From assembly GCF_040655735.1 (NCBI RefSeq), contig NZ_JBFAKK010000003.1:496001-560000 (forward strand): a DNA stretch of 64,000 bases, in the 5' to 3' direction. Each line of letters begins with the position of its first letter. Positions within the stretch are counted from its first letter, which is position 1. Made by a program: the position numbers and the translations under genes. Shown here one piece after another: positions 1-8,486 of this stretch. The stretch is from Phytomonospora sp040655735 (GTDB lineage Bacteria; Actinomycetota; Actinomycetes; Mycobacteriales; Micromonosporaceae). The notes under the pieces are model-generated. The model was given only the letters and a program-made list of their open reading frames with translations, had not been told where the DNA came from and made no database searches.

Positions 1-1
1 A

Positions 2-316
2 CCCGGCGCCATCGTGGTCCACCCCAGCGGGCTCCTCGACGCGCTCATCGCCCTCTTCGAGTCGACCTGGGACCGGGCCCTGACCCTCGAACCCGAGGCG
101 CCCTACGCCGACGACCTCATCGAACTCGACCGGCGCATCATCGCCCTGCTCCTCCAGGGCTTCACCGACAACGCCGTCGCCAAACAGCTCGACGTCTCGG
201 CCCGCACCGTGCAGCGCCGGATCCGCTACCTCATGGACGAGGCGCAGGTCAGTACCCGGATGCAACTGGGCTACCGGCTGTCCACGCTGGGCCGCCTGCG
301 CCCGGACGGCGCCTGA
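2..316 (+). CDS. LuxR-type helix-turn-helix regulator, C-terminal fragment (gene cut by window edge)
   Basis: The frame is open from the window edge, so the true start lies upstream and only about 104 residues are visible. The last ~60 residues form a LuxR/GerE-type DNA-binding domain: an alternation of hydrophobic positions, then the recognition-helix segment VSARTVQRRIRYLMDEA, then TRMQLGYR, which fits the usual end of such domains. The missing N-terminal part cannot be described; in many actinobacterial proteins with this type of end it is a TrmB-like winged helix, but that is inference. The gene ends about 40 bases before the next start on the same strand. Confidence 0.75.
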   Translation, partial: PGAIVVHPSGLLDALIALFESTWDRALTLEPEAPYADDLIELDRRIIALLLQGFTDNAVAKQLDVSARTVQRRIRYLMDEAQVSTRMQLGYRLSTLGRLRPDGA

Positions 317-347
317 TTGATCCCGGGTGGATCACCGCCGCCATAAT
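317..347 (+). promoter_or_regulatory. possible promoter giving a leaderless transcript
   Basis: TTGATC at 317-322 and CATAAT at 342-347 resemble -35 and -10 boxes with a long 19-base spacer. A start point 7-8 bases after the -10 box would fall on or next to the ATG at 356, so the mRNA would be leaderless, which is common in actinobacteria. No ribosome binding site is visible upstream of 356, which fits. The spacer is suboptimal, so confidence is low. Confidence 0.3.
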
Positions 348-355
348 CTCTTGAC

Positions 356-658
356 ATGAGCCCCCGCCGGAATCGACGCACGCCCTCGGCGGGCGTCGCC
401 GACCCCGAGAACGGCCGCCGGAAAGTCGAGGCCGTCGAGGACGGCCCCGACGGCGAGCAGTGGTACGTGCGTCACATCCCGGGCGTCAACGCCACCAAGG
501 TCTACCGCTGCCCCGGCTGCGACCAGGAGATCGGCGTCGGCCTCCCGCACGTCGTGGCCTGGCAGGTCGACGGCCCCGTCGACGCCCGCAGGCACTGGCA
601 CGGCGGCTGCTGGCGTGCCAGGGGCCGCCGCGCGCCGCGCACGTCACGACATCGCTGA
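356..658 (+). CDS. small conserved actinobacterial zinc-ribbon-like protein
   Basis: A 100-residue basic protein. The central part reads YRCPGCDQEI, followed ~35 residues later by RRHWHGGCWRAR, so a CxxC pair plus an HxHxxC cluster could bind one metal ion; this is visible in the sequence. Similar short proteins with CPGCDQEI and an HWHxxCW end are common in actinomycetes, often labelled ATP/GTP-binding protein without evidence; no P-loop is present here. It precedes an alpha/beta hydrolase gene on the same strand. Function unknown. Confidence 0.7.
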   Translation: MSPRRNRRTPSAGVADPENGRRKVEAVEDGPDGEQWYVRHIPGVNATKVYRCPGCDQEIGVGLPHVVAWQVDGPVDARRHWHGGCWRARGRRAPRTSRHR

Positions 659-705
659 GGGCGTACCCGGCCGCGCCGCGGGTCCGGGGTGGCAGACTCG
701 ATTCC

Positions 706-1488
706 GTGACCTTGATCCGCGCGAACTCCATCCTTCCCGCCCGGCGTGAGGCCCTGCGGCTGGAGACCGCCGACGGCCTCGGCCTCGTCGCCGAAGTCGC
801 CCTCCCGCTCGACCGCGACCCGGTCGCCACGCTGATCTGCCTGCACCCGCTGCCCACCCACGGCGGGATGATGGACAGCCACATCTTCCGCAAGGCCGCC
901 TGGCGCCTGCCTGCGCTCGCCGACCTCGCCGTGCTGCGCTTCAACACCCGCGGCACCTCCAGCGTCCAGGGCACCAGCGACGGCGCCTTCGACAACGGCG
1001 AGGGCGAGCGCTTCGACGTGGCCGCCGCGCTGGAGTACGCCGAGTTCCACGAGCTGCCGAGGGTCTGGCTGCTGGGCTGGTCCTTCGGTACCGAGCTGAC
1101 CCTCAAGTACGGCTGCGACCCCTCTGTCGAGGGCGCGATCCTGCTGTCGCCGCCGCTGCGCAAGGCCGAGCCGGCCGACCTGGCGGTGTGGGCGGAGTCG
1201 GGCCGGCCGCTGACGGCGCTGATCCCGGAGAACGACGACTACCTGCGGCCCGCCGAGGCCGAGGAGCGCTTCGCGGCGATCCCGCAGGCCGAGGTCGTCG
1301 GCGTCGACGGCGCCAAGCACCTGTGGGTCGGGCACGCCGAACTCGTCCTCGACGAGGTCGTCCGCCGCGTGAACCCCGCCGCCGCGCTCCCGCTGCCGAC
1401 CGAGTGGGACGGCGAGATGACCTACGGGGACGCCAGCGCCTACGCCGACCGGACCGTCGCCGCCTTCGCCGACGTGCCGCGCCCATGA
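706..1488 (+). CDS. alpha/beta-fold hydrolase
   Basis: A 260-residue cytosolic hydrolase starting with GTG at 706 (MTLIRANSIL). Coding-like sequence continues upstream in frame, but that stretch overlaps the preceding gene and looks like frame shadow, so the GTG is preferred. The nucleophile elbow is GWSFG (GxSxG); an upstream HPLPTHGG segment fits the oxyanion-hole strand, and VDGAKHLWVG near residue 205 supplies the likely catalytic His. It resembles the CocE/dienelactone-hydrolase-like KANL3/Tex30 type of alpha/beta hydrolase. Substrate unknown. The stop overlaps the next hydrolase start (ATGA), so the two are probably translationally coupled. Confidence 0.8.
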   Translation: MTLIRANSILPARREALRLETADGLGLVAEVALPLDRDPVATLICLHPLPTHGGMMDSHIFRKAAWRLPALADLAVLRFNTRGTSSVQGTSDGAFDNGEGERFDVAAALEYAEFHELPRVWLLGWSFGTELTLKYGCDPSVEGAILLSPPLRKAEPADLAVWAESGRPLTALIPENDDYLRPAEAEERFAAIPQAEVVGVDGAKHLWVGHAELVLDEVVRRVNPAAALPLPTEWDGEMTYGDASAYADRTVAAFADVPRP

Positions 1489-2276
1489 GTTCCGAGGTGG
1501 TCTACCGGGCACACGGGCAGGGCACCCCCGTGGTGCTCCTGCACGCGTTCCCGCTGCACGCCGGGATGTGGGCGCACGTCGCCGAGGACCTCGCCGCGGA
1601 CCACCTCGCCATCACCGTCGACCAGCGGGGCTTCGGGGAGTCGGCCGACGTTCGGCTCCCCGAAGACCCGAGCCTCGACGTGTGCGCCGACGACGTCGCC
1701 GGTGTCCTCGACGAGCTCGGCGAGTCCGGCGCGGTCCTTGTCGGCGTCTCGATGGGCGGGTACGTGGCGATGGCCTTCGCCCGGCAGTACCCGCACCGTG
1801 TGCGAGGGCTCGTCCTCGCCGACACGAAGGTCGCCGCCGACACCGCCGCGGCCGCCGCGAAGCGGCTGGAGATCGCCGAACGGGTTCTCGCCGACCGCGA
1901 CATCGCCGGCCTGGCGGCGTCCATGCTGCCCGGGCTGCTGGGCGCCACGACGCACGCCGAGCGTCCCGAGGTCGTGAAGGAGACGTTGCGGATCCTCACC
2001 GAGGCCTCGCCCGAAGCCGTCGCGTGGGCGCAGCGGGCCATGGCCGCGCGGTCCGACTCGACGGCCGCGCTGAACCGGCCGGACGCGCGCGGGCTCGTCG
2101 TACGCGGCGACGAGGACGCGCTCATGTCCGTTGAGGACGCCGAAGGTGTGGCCCGCGCGCTCCGGCACGTCTGCGGCTCGCCCGTCGCCATCGCCGGTGC
2201 CGGGCACCTGCCGCCGCTGGAGCGGCCCCGGCAGTTCGCCGGGGCCGTCCGTCAGCTCACGCAGCCGGTCACGTAG
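1485..2276 (+). CDS. alpha/beta-fold hydrolase
   Basis: A 263-residue hydrolase starting at the ATG inside the ATGA overlap with the previous gene. It has the canonical order: HAFPLHAGMW (oxyanion region), VDQRGFGES, nucleophile motif GVSMGG, acid residue in VRGDEDALMS, and catalytic His in GAGHLPPLERP. This is the typical layout of small esterase, lactonase or 3-oxoadipate enol-lactonase-like enzymes; substrate cannot be inferred. The last 25 bases overlap the 3' end of the convergent pseudokinase gene. Confidence 0.85.
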   Translation: MSSEVVYRAHGQGTPVVLLHAFPLHAGMWAHVAEDLAADHLAITVDQRGFGESADVRLPEDPSLDVCADDVAGVLDELGESGAVLVGVSMGGYVAMAFARQYPHRVRGLVLADTKVAADTAAAAAKRLEIAERVLADRDIAGLAASMLPGLLGATTHAERPEVVKETLRILTEASPEAVAWAQRAMAARSDSTAALNRPDARGLVVRGDEDALMSVEDAEGVARALRHVCGSPVAIAGAGHLPPLERPRQFAGAVRQLTQPVT

Positions 2277-3568
2277 TCGCGGATCTTCTGTGGCACGTCG
2301 GTGCCGCAGGCGTCGCCGACCTGCTGGAGGCGGCCCTGCACGCGGTGCGCGACTACCTTGCTGATGTCGTCACCGGCCCCGACGCCGCCGCGCAGCGGGG
2401 TCGGCTTGCGCACGGTCAGGCCGACGAATCCGTCCGCGCAGATGGTCTCGGTGACCGTCGTGCCGTCGCCGAACCAGGTGGCCGCCGCCGTGGCCAGCTC
2501 GTCCTCGGTGGGGCAGGACGCCTCGCTGTCGTCGGTCGTGCGGGTGGCGGCGTAGGTCGCCAGGCTCGCGCCGCCGAGGAAGGCCACGGCCAGGGCCGCG
2601 ACCGCGATCGTCTTCGTCGTGCGGCCCAGCCGCCCCTGCCGGTTCGGCTCGGCGGCCGGCCGTGCAGGGATCGCCAGGTCGGTGACGGTCGGCGCCACCG
2701 CGGGGCGGGGACCGCCGGTCGGCGCGAGTTCGGCCGCGACCGTCTTCGGCCGGCGGCCCGGTGCCGGCGCGGCGGAGATGTCCATCGTCGACAGCGCGTC
2801 GCGCAGTTGCGCCGCCGTCGGCCGCATCCGGGGGTCGGCGGTGAGGCACACCGCGAGGATGTCGGTCAGAACCGTGCTGACGCCGGGGATGTCGGGAACC
2901 GGCGCGGCGCGCAGGAGCGGGTCGCCGAGGCTGCCGCCTTCGGTGGTCAGCCAGGGCACGCGTCCGCCGAGGGCGCCGTAGAGCAGGGTGCCGAGGTCGT
3001 AGACGTCGGCGGCCGGGCTGACCGCCAGTTCGCCCGCCGAGGCGGCGTCCAGGTGCTCGGGCGCGGTGTAGGCCGACTTGCGCAGCGGTCGCGCGAGCAG
3101 GGGAGCGGTGGCGTCGAAGCCCGCGAGGAGAAGCTGGTCGCCGCCGCCGAGGAGCGTCGTCGCGGGATGCACGGCGCCGTGGATGAGGTCGATGGAGTGG
3201 ACGGTCGCCAGGGCGTCGGACAACGCGACGCCGATGGCGCGGCAGAAGCCCGGAGTGAGCGGCCCCGACTGGCGCAGCCGGTCGCTGAGCGACGTTCGCG
3301 TGGTCTGCACGGCGAGGTAGGGCCTCGCGGTGCCGGTGAGCCCCACGGCGTGCACGGCGGCGATGTGAGGGTGCGTGGAAAGGCGGGTGACGCGGCCGGC
3401 CCAGTCGAGGAAGGTGCTGCGCCGGGCGCCGACGGCCCGCTCGTTGCCGAGGGTGACCACCAGTGGTCCCGGTTCGTCGGGCAGGGAACCGGTGAACACC
3501 GCGGCGACGTCGTCGCGGTGCAGTAACCGGCTGAGACGTACGGCGCCGGCGGCGGAGAGGTCGGTCAT
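2252..3568 (-). CDS. membrane-anchored serine/threonine pseudokinase
   Basis: A 438-residue protein. Residues ~20-270 follow a protein-kinase fold: the F-helix segment DVYDLGTLLYGALGGRVPW and the APE motif YTAPEHLD are present, as is a PTAAQLRDAL end. The active-site residues are lost: the beta-3 strand (PLVVTLGNE) has no lysine, the HRD loop reads IHGAVHPATT, and DFG is replaced by AGFDA. A single transmembrane helix (~residues 322-345) follows a Pro/Ala-rich linker, then a ~90-residue extracytoplasmic domain with four Cys. It is likely a signalling scaffold or sensor. It lies 53 bases downstream of the AI-2E-type transporter gene, probably in one operon. Confidence 0.8.
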   Translation of the reverse strand: MTDLSAAGAVRLSRLLHRDDVAAVFTGSLPDEPGPLVVTLGNERAVGARRSTFLDWAGRVTRLSTHPHIAAVHAVGLTGTARPYLAVQTTRTSLSDRLRQSGPLTPGFCRAIGVALSDALATVHSIDLIHGAVHPATTLLGGGDQLLLAGFDATAPLLARPLRKSAYTAPEHLDAASAGELAVSPAADVYDLGTLLYGALGGRVPWLTTEGGSLGDPLLRAAPVPDIPGVSTVLTDILAVCLTADPRMRPTAAQLRDALSTMDISAAPAPGRRPKTVAAELAPTGGPRPAVAPTVTDLAIPARPAAEPNRQGRLGRTTKTIAVAALAVAFLGGASLATYAATRTTDDSEASCPTEDELATAAATWFGDGTTVTETICADGFVGLTVRKPTPLRGGVGAGDDISKVVAHRVQGRLQQVGDACGTDVPQKIRDYVTGCVS

Positions 3569-3621
3569 GCGCGTTTCACCCCCTTCCCGGGGTGACGGGT
3601 CGTTGCGGGCACGTTGGGCTC

Positions 3622-4806
3622 CTAAGCGAGATCCTGGCGCGGAATGTGCACCTCACGCACCAGCAGCTGTACCGCGGCGACGGCGGGCACCGCCATGAGG
3701 GCACCGACGATACCGAACAGCGCCGTGCCGATGAGCAGCCCCAGGATCGCGCCGAGGTCGCTGACCTTGACCGATTTGCTCATCATGCGCGGGTAGATGA
3801 CCCAGTTCTCGAGTTGCTGGTACAGAACGAAGAAGATCACGCAGGCGATGCCGACCGGTATCGAGACCGAAAAGCCCGCAAGGCTCACGATAACGGCACC
3901 GATGGTCGCACCGACCTGCGGGATGAGGTCGAAAATTGCCACGATGAGGGCCAGTGCGTAGGCGTACTTGATGTCCACGATGAACATGAAGATGAAGGAC
4001 GTGACACCGGCGATCGCGGCGATGCCGAGCGCGCCGATGGTGTAGTTGCCGACCTTGGTGAGCATCTCGTCGCCGAGGACCTGCGCACGCGGGCGGCGGT
4101 CGGCGGGCAGCAGCCGGTAGGCGCCGTCCTTGAGCCGGTCGAAGGCGGCCAGGAAGTAGAAGGTCAAGATGACGACCATCAGTCCGTTGAAGACGGTCCC
4201 GCCGACCACGCCGACCACGGAGACCAGTCCGCCGGCGGCGCTGGTGATGTTCTCGGCGCTGGCGGCGCTCTTCAGGTTCTCGATGATCTGGTACTGCTCG
4301 TTGAGGTCGTTGATGAAGCGGTTGCCCTTGAGGTTCTCGATGTAGGCGGGCAGCGCGTCGACGAAGCTGTTGATCTCGGTGATCAGCGGCGGCAGGAGGG
4401 TCGCGAAGCCGCCGCAGACCACGATGAACATGACCAGGGCGACGATGGCCACGGCGATGCCGCGCTTCTTCACCAGGCGCTGGACGCGCACCACCATCGG
4501 GTTGATGCCGATGGCGAGGAAGCCCGCGATGATGATCGAGAGCAGCACGCCCCAGGCCTGCTGGAGACCGATGTAGAGCATGTAGGCGACGATGAGCCCG
4601 AGGCCGCCGAAAAGGCCGTAGCTGAACGGCGTCTGCCGGAATCGCCGGCCGGGCATGCCGTAGGGGTTGATCGGGTTCGTTTCGGCCTTGTCCGACCCGC
4701 CGGCGTGGGCGGCCTCCGCTTCGGCGTGGGCGGCCGAATCGGTGCGGGTGGTGTCGGAGGGAGTGTCGTCGGGGTCCGGCGAACCGGGGGCGGGCTCAGT
4801 GGACAT
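3622..4806 (-). CDS. AI-2E family (PerM/UPF0118) transporter
   Basis: A polytopic membrane protein of about 394 residues from the internal ATG at 4806 (MSTEPAPGSP); an in-frame ATG 12 codons upstream is also possible. A ~55-residue acidic, Pro-rich cytoplasmic N-terminus is followed by about eight hydrophobic segments. The C-terminal half has the family hallmark around AIFDLIPQVGATIGAV. Family members export autoinducer-2-like or other small molecules, or act as Na+/H+ antiporters, so the substrate is open. Downstream, on the same strand, is the pseudokinase gene. Confidence 0.85.
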   Translation of the reverse strand: MSTEPAPGSPDPDDTPSDTTRTDSAAHAEAEAAHAGGSDKAETNPINPYGMPGRRFRQTPFSYGLFGGLGLIVAYMLYIGLQQAWGVLLSIIIAGFLAIGINPMVVRVQRLVKKRGIAVAIVALVMFIVVCGGFATLLPPLITEINSFVDALPAYIENLKGNRFINDLNEQYQIIENLKSAASAENITSAAGGLVSVVGVVGGTVFNGLMVVILTFYFLAAFDRLKDGAYRLLPADRRPRAQVLGDEMLTKVGNYTIGALGIAAIAGVTSFIFMFIVDIKYAYALALIVAIFDLIPQVGATIGAVIVSLAGFSVSIPVGIACVIFFVLYQQLENWVIYPRMMSKSVKVSDLGAILGLLIGTALFGIVGALMAVPAVAAVQLLVREVHIPRQDLA

Positions 4807-4981
4807 GCGGCCACTGTAGCGATTATTGAAGGTCAGCGGCATTACGGGCGTGTCGGCGCACGGGCGTGGCGGACATGGTTGTGCGCTAACGGACGACGCG
4901 GTTACAGGCGGTGTGCGAAGAGGCCGTTTCGCGACCGGGTACGGGCGGTGCGGGCCGACTCCGCTTGCGCCTGAGACGACG

Positions 4982-5010
4982 AAGCGCCGCCGGACGGACC
5001 GGCGGCGCTT
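4982..5010 (-). terminator. intrinsic terminator hairpin downstream of coiled-coil gene
   Basis: Perfect 12-bp stem (AAGCGCCGCCGG / CCGGCGGCGCTT) with a 5-base loop, 18 bases beyond the stop codon of the minus-strand coiled-coil gene. No long T-tract, as is usual in this GC range. Confidence 0.6.
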
Positions 5011-5027
5011 CCTCGACTCGTTCGGCG

Positions 5028-6782
5028 CTACTTCTTCCCGGCTCCGGCCGGTTCGCCCTGCTTGGCCTCGGCCTCGTTGTCCTCACCGGACTCGCCTTCG
5101 GCGTTGTCGGCCCCGGCCTTCGTCTCGGCGGCCGACTCCGGCTTGGCCTGCGACCTCGGATCGGAGGGCCTCGGCGCGACGTTCTTACCCGCGGGAGGCG
5201 CGGGCTTGGGCGCCTTGGCGTCCTTGCCGCCGGCGGCGTCGGCCGTCTCGGGCCCCTTGGCCGTGGCGCCGACGGGTTCGGCGGTGGCCTCCATCGCGTC
5301 CTCCAGCAGCGCGTCGGCCTGCGCACGCGCGGTGTCGAGGATCGCCTCGGCGTCGCGGCGGGCGGCCTCGGCGGCCTGCTTGGCGCTCTGCTCGGAGCGG
5401 GCGCGCAGGTCCGCGACCCGCTTCTCGGCGCGGGAGACGAGCTCGGCGGAGCGTTTCTCGGCGTCGGCGAGCAGTGCCTTCGACTTCTCGTCGGCCTCGG
5501 TGGTGACCTTGCCGGCGTACTCGTCGGCACCGCCGCGAGTGGAGTTCACGTACTCGTCGGCGGACGTGCGGGTCGACTCGGCGTACTGGTCGGCCTCCCC
5601 GCGCACCTTGGCGACGTACTCGTCGGCGCCCGTGGTCGCCGAACGCGCCGCCTCGTTGGCCTTGTTGGTGACCGCGGCGGCGTGCTCCTCGGCCTTCCTG
5701 CCGATCTCCGCGGCGCGCTTCTCCGCCTCGCCGACGAGCGTGCTCGCCTGCTCGTTGGCCGTGCGGCGCTGCTGCTCGGCGTCGGCGGCGTAGGCGTCGG
5801 CCTCCTTGCGGATGCGCTCGGCCTCGCCCGCGGCGTCACTGGTGATCTTCTGCGCGGCCTGCTCGGTCTCGGCCCGGAAGGTGCGCATCTGCGTCGTGGT
5901 CTCGTTGCGGATGCGGTTGGTCTCGGCGATCGTCTCGTCGCGGACCTTCTTCGCCTCCTGGAGGGCGGCGTCGCGGGTCTGCTGGGCGGTCGCCTCGGCC
6001 TCGGCCTGGGCCTTCTCCGCCGACTCGCGAGCGGCCCGGGTGACCTGCTCGGCCTCGGCCGCCGCGGCCTGCTTGGCCTGCTCGGCCTCGACCTCGGCGG
6101 TCTGCTTGAGCTGCTGGGCTTCTCCGCGCAGACGCTCTATGTGGGCCACGAGCTGCCGGGCCTGCTCGTCGGCGGCGGAGCGGATCTGGGTCGCCTGCTC
6201 CTGTGCCTGCTGCGCGAGCTGGGCGGCCTGCTCCTGTGCCTGCGCGACGATGCCCTTGGCGCGCTGCGTCTGCCGGTTGAGCTCGGCCTCGACCTGGGTG
6301 CGACGGTCCGCCTCGGCCTTCTCGGCGGCGGTGCGGCGGGCGGCAAGAGTCGTCTCGAAGTCGCGCCGGGCGGCCTCGGCCTCCTCGTTGGCCTGCGCGA
6401 GGATGCGGTCGACCTCCGCGCGCTGGCCGGCGACGGCCTGCTCGGAGCGTTTCTTGATCTCCTCGGCCTCTTCGCTGGCGAGGGTCAGGATGTGCTCGAC
6501 CTTGGCACCGAGGTGTTTGTAGGACACCTCCTCGCCGACGGCCGCGCGCCGCCTGATCTCGTAGATCTGGGCCTGCATCTGCTGAACCTGCGAGACCAGT
6601 CCTTCGACCTGCGCCTGCGCCTCGGCCTTCTCGGCCGCCAGACTGGTCAGCTGCGCGTCCATCCTGGCTATGTACGCGTCGACCTGTTTCTTGTCGTAGC
6701 CGCGCAATTGCTGGTCGAAGCCACCGCTGCCGTCCGAGCCAGCGAAGCCCGCGAAGAAATCTCCACCTGCGCCTTGAGACAT
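5028..6782 (-). CDS. long coiled-coil cytoskeletal protein (Scy/FilP type, DivIVA-like N-terminus)
   Basis: A 584-residue protein from the ATG at 6782 (MSQGAGGDFF). The N-terminus holds QLRGYDKKQVDAYIARMDAQ, the DivIVA-type membrane/pole-targeting pattern. Residues ~40-490 are almost continuous heptad/hendecad coiled coil rich in Ala, Glu, Gln and Arg, with an EYV-containing repeat (ADEYV/ADQYAESTR) around residues 385-430. The tail of ~90 residues is Pro/Ala/Glu-rich and disordered. Streptomyces Scy and FilP, often annotated cellulose-binding proteins, have this build and organise polar growth and intermediate-filament-like structures. A smaller coiled-coil paralogue sits 189 bases upstream. 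Confidence 0.8.
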   Translation of the reverse strand: MSQGAGGDFFAGFAGSDGSGGFDQQLRGYDKKQVDAYIARMDAQLTSLAAEKAEAQAQVEGLVSQVQQMQAQIYEIRRRAAVGEEVSYKHLGAKVEHILTLASEEAEEIKKRSEQAVAGQRAEVDRILAQANEEAEAARRDFETTLAARRTAAEKAEADRRTQVEAELNRQTQRAKGIVAQAQEQAAQLAQQAQEQATQIRSAADEQARQLVAHIERLRGEAQQLKQTAEVEAEQAKQAAAAEAEQVTRAARESAEKAQAEAEATAQQTRDAALQEAKKVRDETIAETNRIRNETTTQMRTFRAETEQAAQKITSDAAGEAERIRKEADAYAADAEQQRRTANEQASTLVGEAEKRAAEIGRKAEEHAAAVTNKANEAARSATTGADEYVAKVRGEADQYAESTRTSADEYVNSTRGGADEYAGKVTTEADEKSKALLADAEKRSAELVSRAEKRVADLRARSEQSAKQAAEAARRDAEAILDTARAQADALLEDAMEATAEPVGATAKGPETADAAGGKDAKAPKPAPPAGKNVAPRPSDPRSQAKPESAAETKAGADNAEGESGEDNEAEAKQGEPAGAGKK

Positions 6783-6971
6783 AGCCACATCCTCACATGC
6801 CAAACCCCGCCCTGTCGGAGGCTATGCCCAAAGACCGGCACACCCTTCAAAGGGGCGGGGCATGACCTCGCACCTGATTCGCCCGAAGCCCTACCGTCCA
6901 AGCCCGCCCGCGACCCCGGCGGGGATCGAGCGGTTACGTCATGACGGTAGCGCGTGAGGCTGAAAGACTCC

Positions 6972-8234
6972 TTAAGACGTCTGAGATGAAGCGGAGACCT
7001 TCTCATCGTCGGACTTGTCGGACGCCTCGGCCGGCTTGGCGGCCTCGGTGAGCCCGCCCAGCGCCTCGGCCGGCACGATCCCGGCGAGACCGGAGATCAT
7101 CTGGCGCAGCTGGGACTGGAGCGAGTCGCGCTTGCGGGACAGCTCGTCGACCTCGCGGTTGGCGGCGCTGGTCTTGGCGTCGGCCTCGGCCTTGGCGTCG
7201 GCGACGAGGCGCTCGGCCTCGGCCTTGGCCTCGGAGACGTTCTTCTCGGCCGAGGACTTGGCCTTGTCGACGGTCTCGGTGGCGTAGCGCTCGGCTTCCA
7301 GGCGGCGCTGCTCCGACTTCTGCTCGGTCTCCTTGGCGCGCTCCTCGGCGTTGCGCGCGCGGCCCTCGGCCTCGTTGACGAGCTTCTGGGTAGCGGTGAC
7401 CGCGGCGGTGTGGCGCTCGGACTCCTCGCGCTCGGCCTTCTCCCGGCGCTCGGCCAGTTCGAGGGCGAGAGCCTGGAGTTCCTTGTCGCGCTTCTCCTTG
7501 GCCTCGGCGTAGAGCTTGGCGGCCTCGGCGCGCTTCTCCTCGGCCTCGCGCGCGGCCTTCGCCCGCAGCTGGGTGATCTCGCGCTCGGAGGTGGCCCGCA
7601 TCGTGGCGACCTCGCGCTCGACGGAGGCCTTCAGCTCGGCGACCTCGTGCCCGGTCGACGACCGCAGCTGCTTGGTCTCGCGGTCGGCGTCGGCGCGCAG
7701 GGTCTCGGCCTCGCGGCGCGCCTGGACGCGCAGTTCGGCGGCCTCGCGCTCGGCGGCGGTCCGAAGGTTGCCGGCTTCGCGCTCGGCGCCCTGCTTGACG
7801 CTGGCGGACTCGCCGCGCGCCTTGTCGGTGATCTCGCGGGCCTCAAGGCGCGCCGCGGACAGAATGCCCTCGGTCTCGCGCTTCGCCTCGGCCCGGTGCT
7901 CGTTCGCCTGTTCCTCGGCGAGTCGCAGTATCTGCTCAACACGGGTGCCGAGTCCCGAAAGGGTCGGTCGGCTGTTCTCCTCAAGCTGCTTTGCCTGATC
8001 GGCGAGACGCTGCTCAAGTCCGTTGACACGCTGCTCGGCCTGTCGCAGGCGTCGCTGGGCGTCGGTCATCCGCTGCTCGGCCTCGCTGCGCGCGCTCTCG
8101 GTCTGCGTGAGCGCGGCGTTGAGCCGCTGAACGAAATCGTCGACCTGCGCCCGGTCGTATCCACGTAGCCCAACAGTGAAGTCAGGCTTGTTGTTGGCGT
8201 TATCGAAGAATGACTTAGAGGGCTGCTGGGGCAT
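6972..8234 (-). CDS. FilP-like coiled-coil protein with DivIVA-like N-terminus
   Basis: A 420-residue protein from the ATG at 8234 (MPQQPSKSFF). The N-terminus carries VGLRGYDRAQVDDFVQRLNA, closely matching the neighbouring longer protein, followed by a break near GLGTRVEQILRLAEEQA and then a long, highly charged coiled coil (EREAA/REAETLRA repeats) to about residue 375. The tail is short and acidic. The size and layout fit Streptomyces FilP (SCO5396), the partner of Scy (SCO5397). Both genes read on the minus strand, this one first. In-frame upstream codons to 8342 are probably non-coding leader. Confidence 0.8.
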   Translation of the reverse strand: MPQQPSKSFFDNANNKPDFTVGLRGYDRAQVDDFVQRLNAALTQTESARSEAEQRMTDAQRRLRQAEQRVNGLEQRLADQAKQLEENSRPTLSGLGTRVEQILRLAEEQANEHRAEAKRETEGILSAARLEAREITDKARGESASVKQGAEREAGNLRTAAEREAAELRVQARREAETLRADADRETKQLRSSTGHEVAELKASVEREVATMRATSEREITQLRAKAAREAEEKRAEAAKLYAEAKEKRDKELQALALELAERREKAEREESERHTAAVTATQKLVNEAEGRARNAEERAKETEQKSEQRRLEAERYATETVDKAKSSAEKNVSEAKAEAERLVADAKAEADAKTSAANREVDELSRKRDSLQSQLRQMISGLAGIVPAEALGGLTEAAKPAEASDKSDDEKVSASSQTS

Positions 8235-8433
8235 TGCCACATCGTTGCAGACAGCGGGTGGGGGTGCGCAACCCCCGTCGGGGTATCTGGAGCCGCGAAT
8301 TTGCTGTGAAATCCGCGGAGGCCATCGACGCGCTGTGAGCATTGTCGGCTTGGTCCGATTTAAGGGTGCCTGTAACGCTTAAGGACGTAAAAGGTTACGG
8401 GCGTGATCGGCCATAAATGCAGCCCGAGTTTTA

Positions 8434-8461
8434 TTAGGGCCCCGCTGTGGCGGGGCCCTAA
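8434..8461 (-). terminator. terminator hairpin after the trehalose locus
   Basis: Perfect 12-bp inverted repeat (TTAGGGCCCCGC, loop TGTG, GCGGGGCCCTAA) 25 bases past the stop of the OtsB-GH15 gene and upstream of the filP-like gene. It insulates the two minus-strand units. Confidence 0.65.
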
Positions 8462-8486
8462 CGTCACCGTCGGTCGCCGCCGGGTC

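Noticed and set aside
460..705. N-terminal extension of the first alpha/beta hydrolase
   Set aside because: The upstream in-frame part overlaps the zinc-ribbon gene and reads as an Arg/Pro-rich shadow; the GTG at 706 gives a normal hydrolase.
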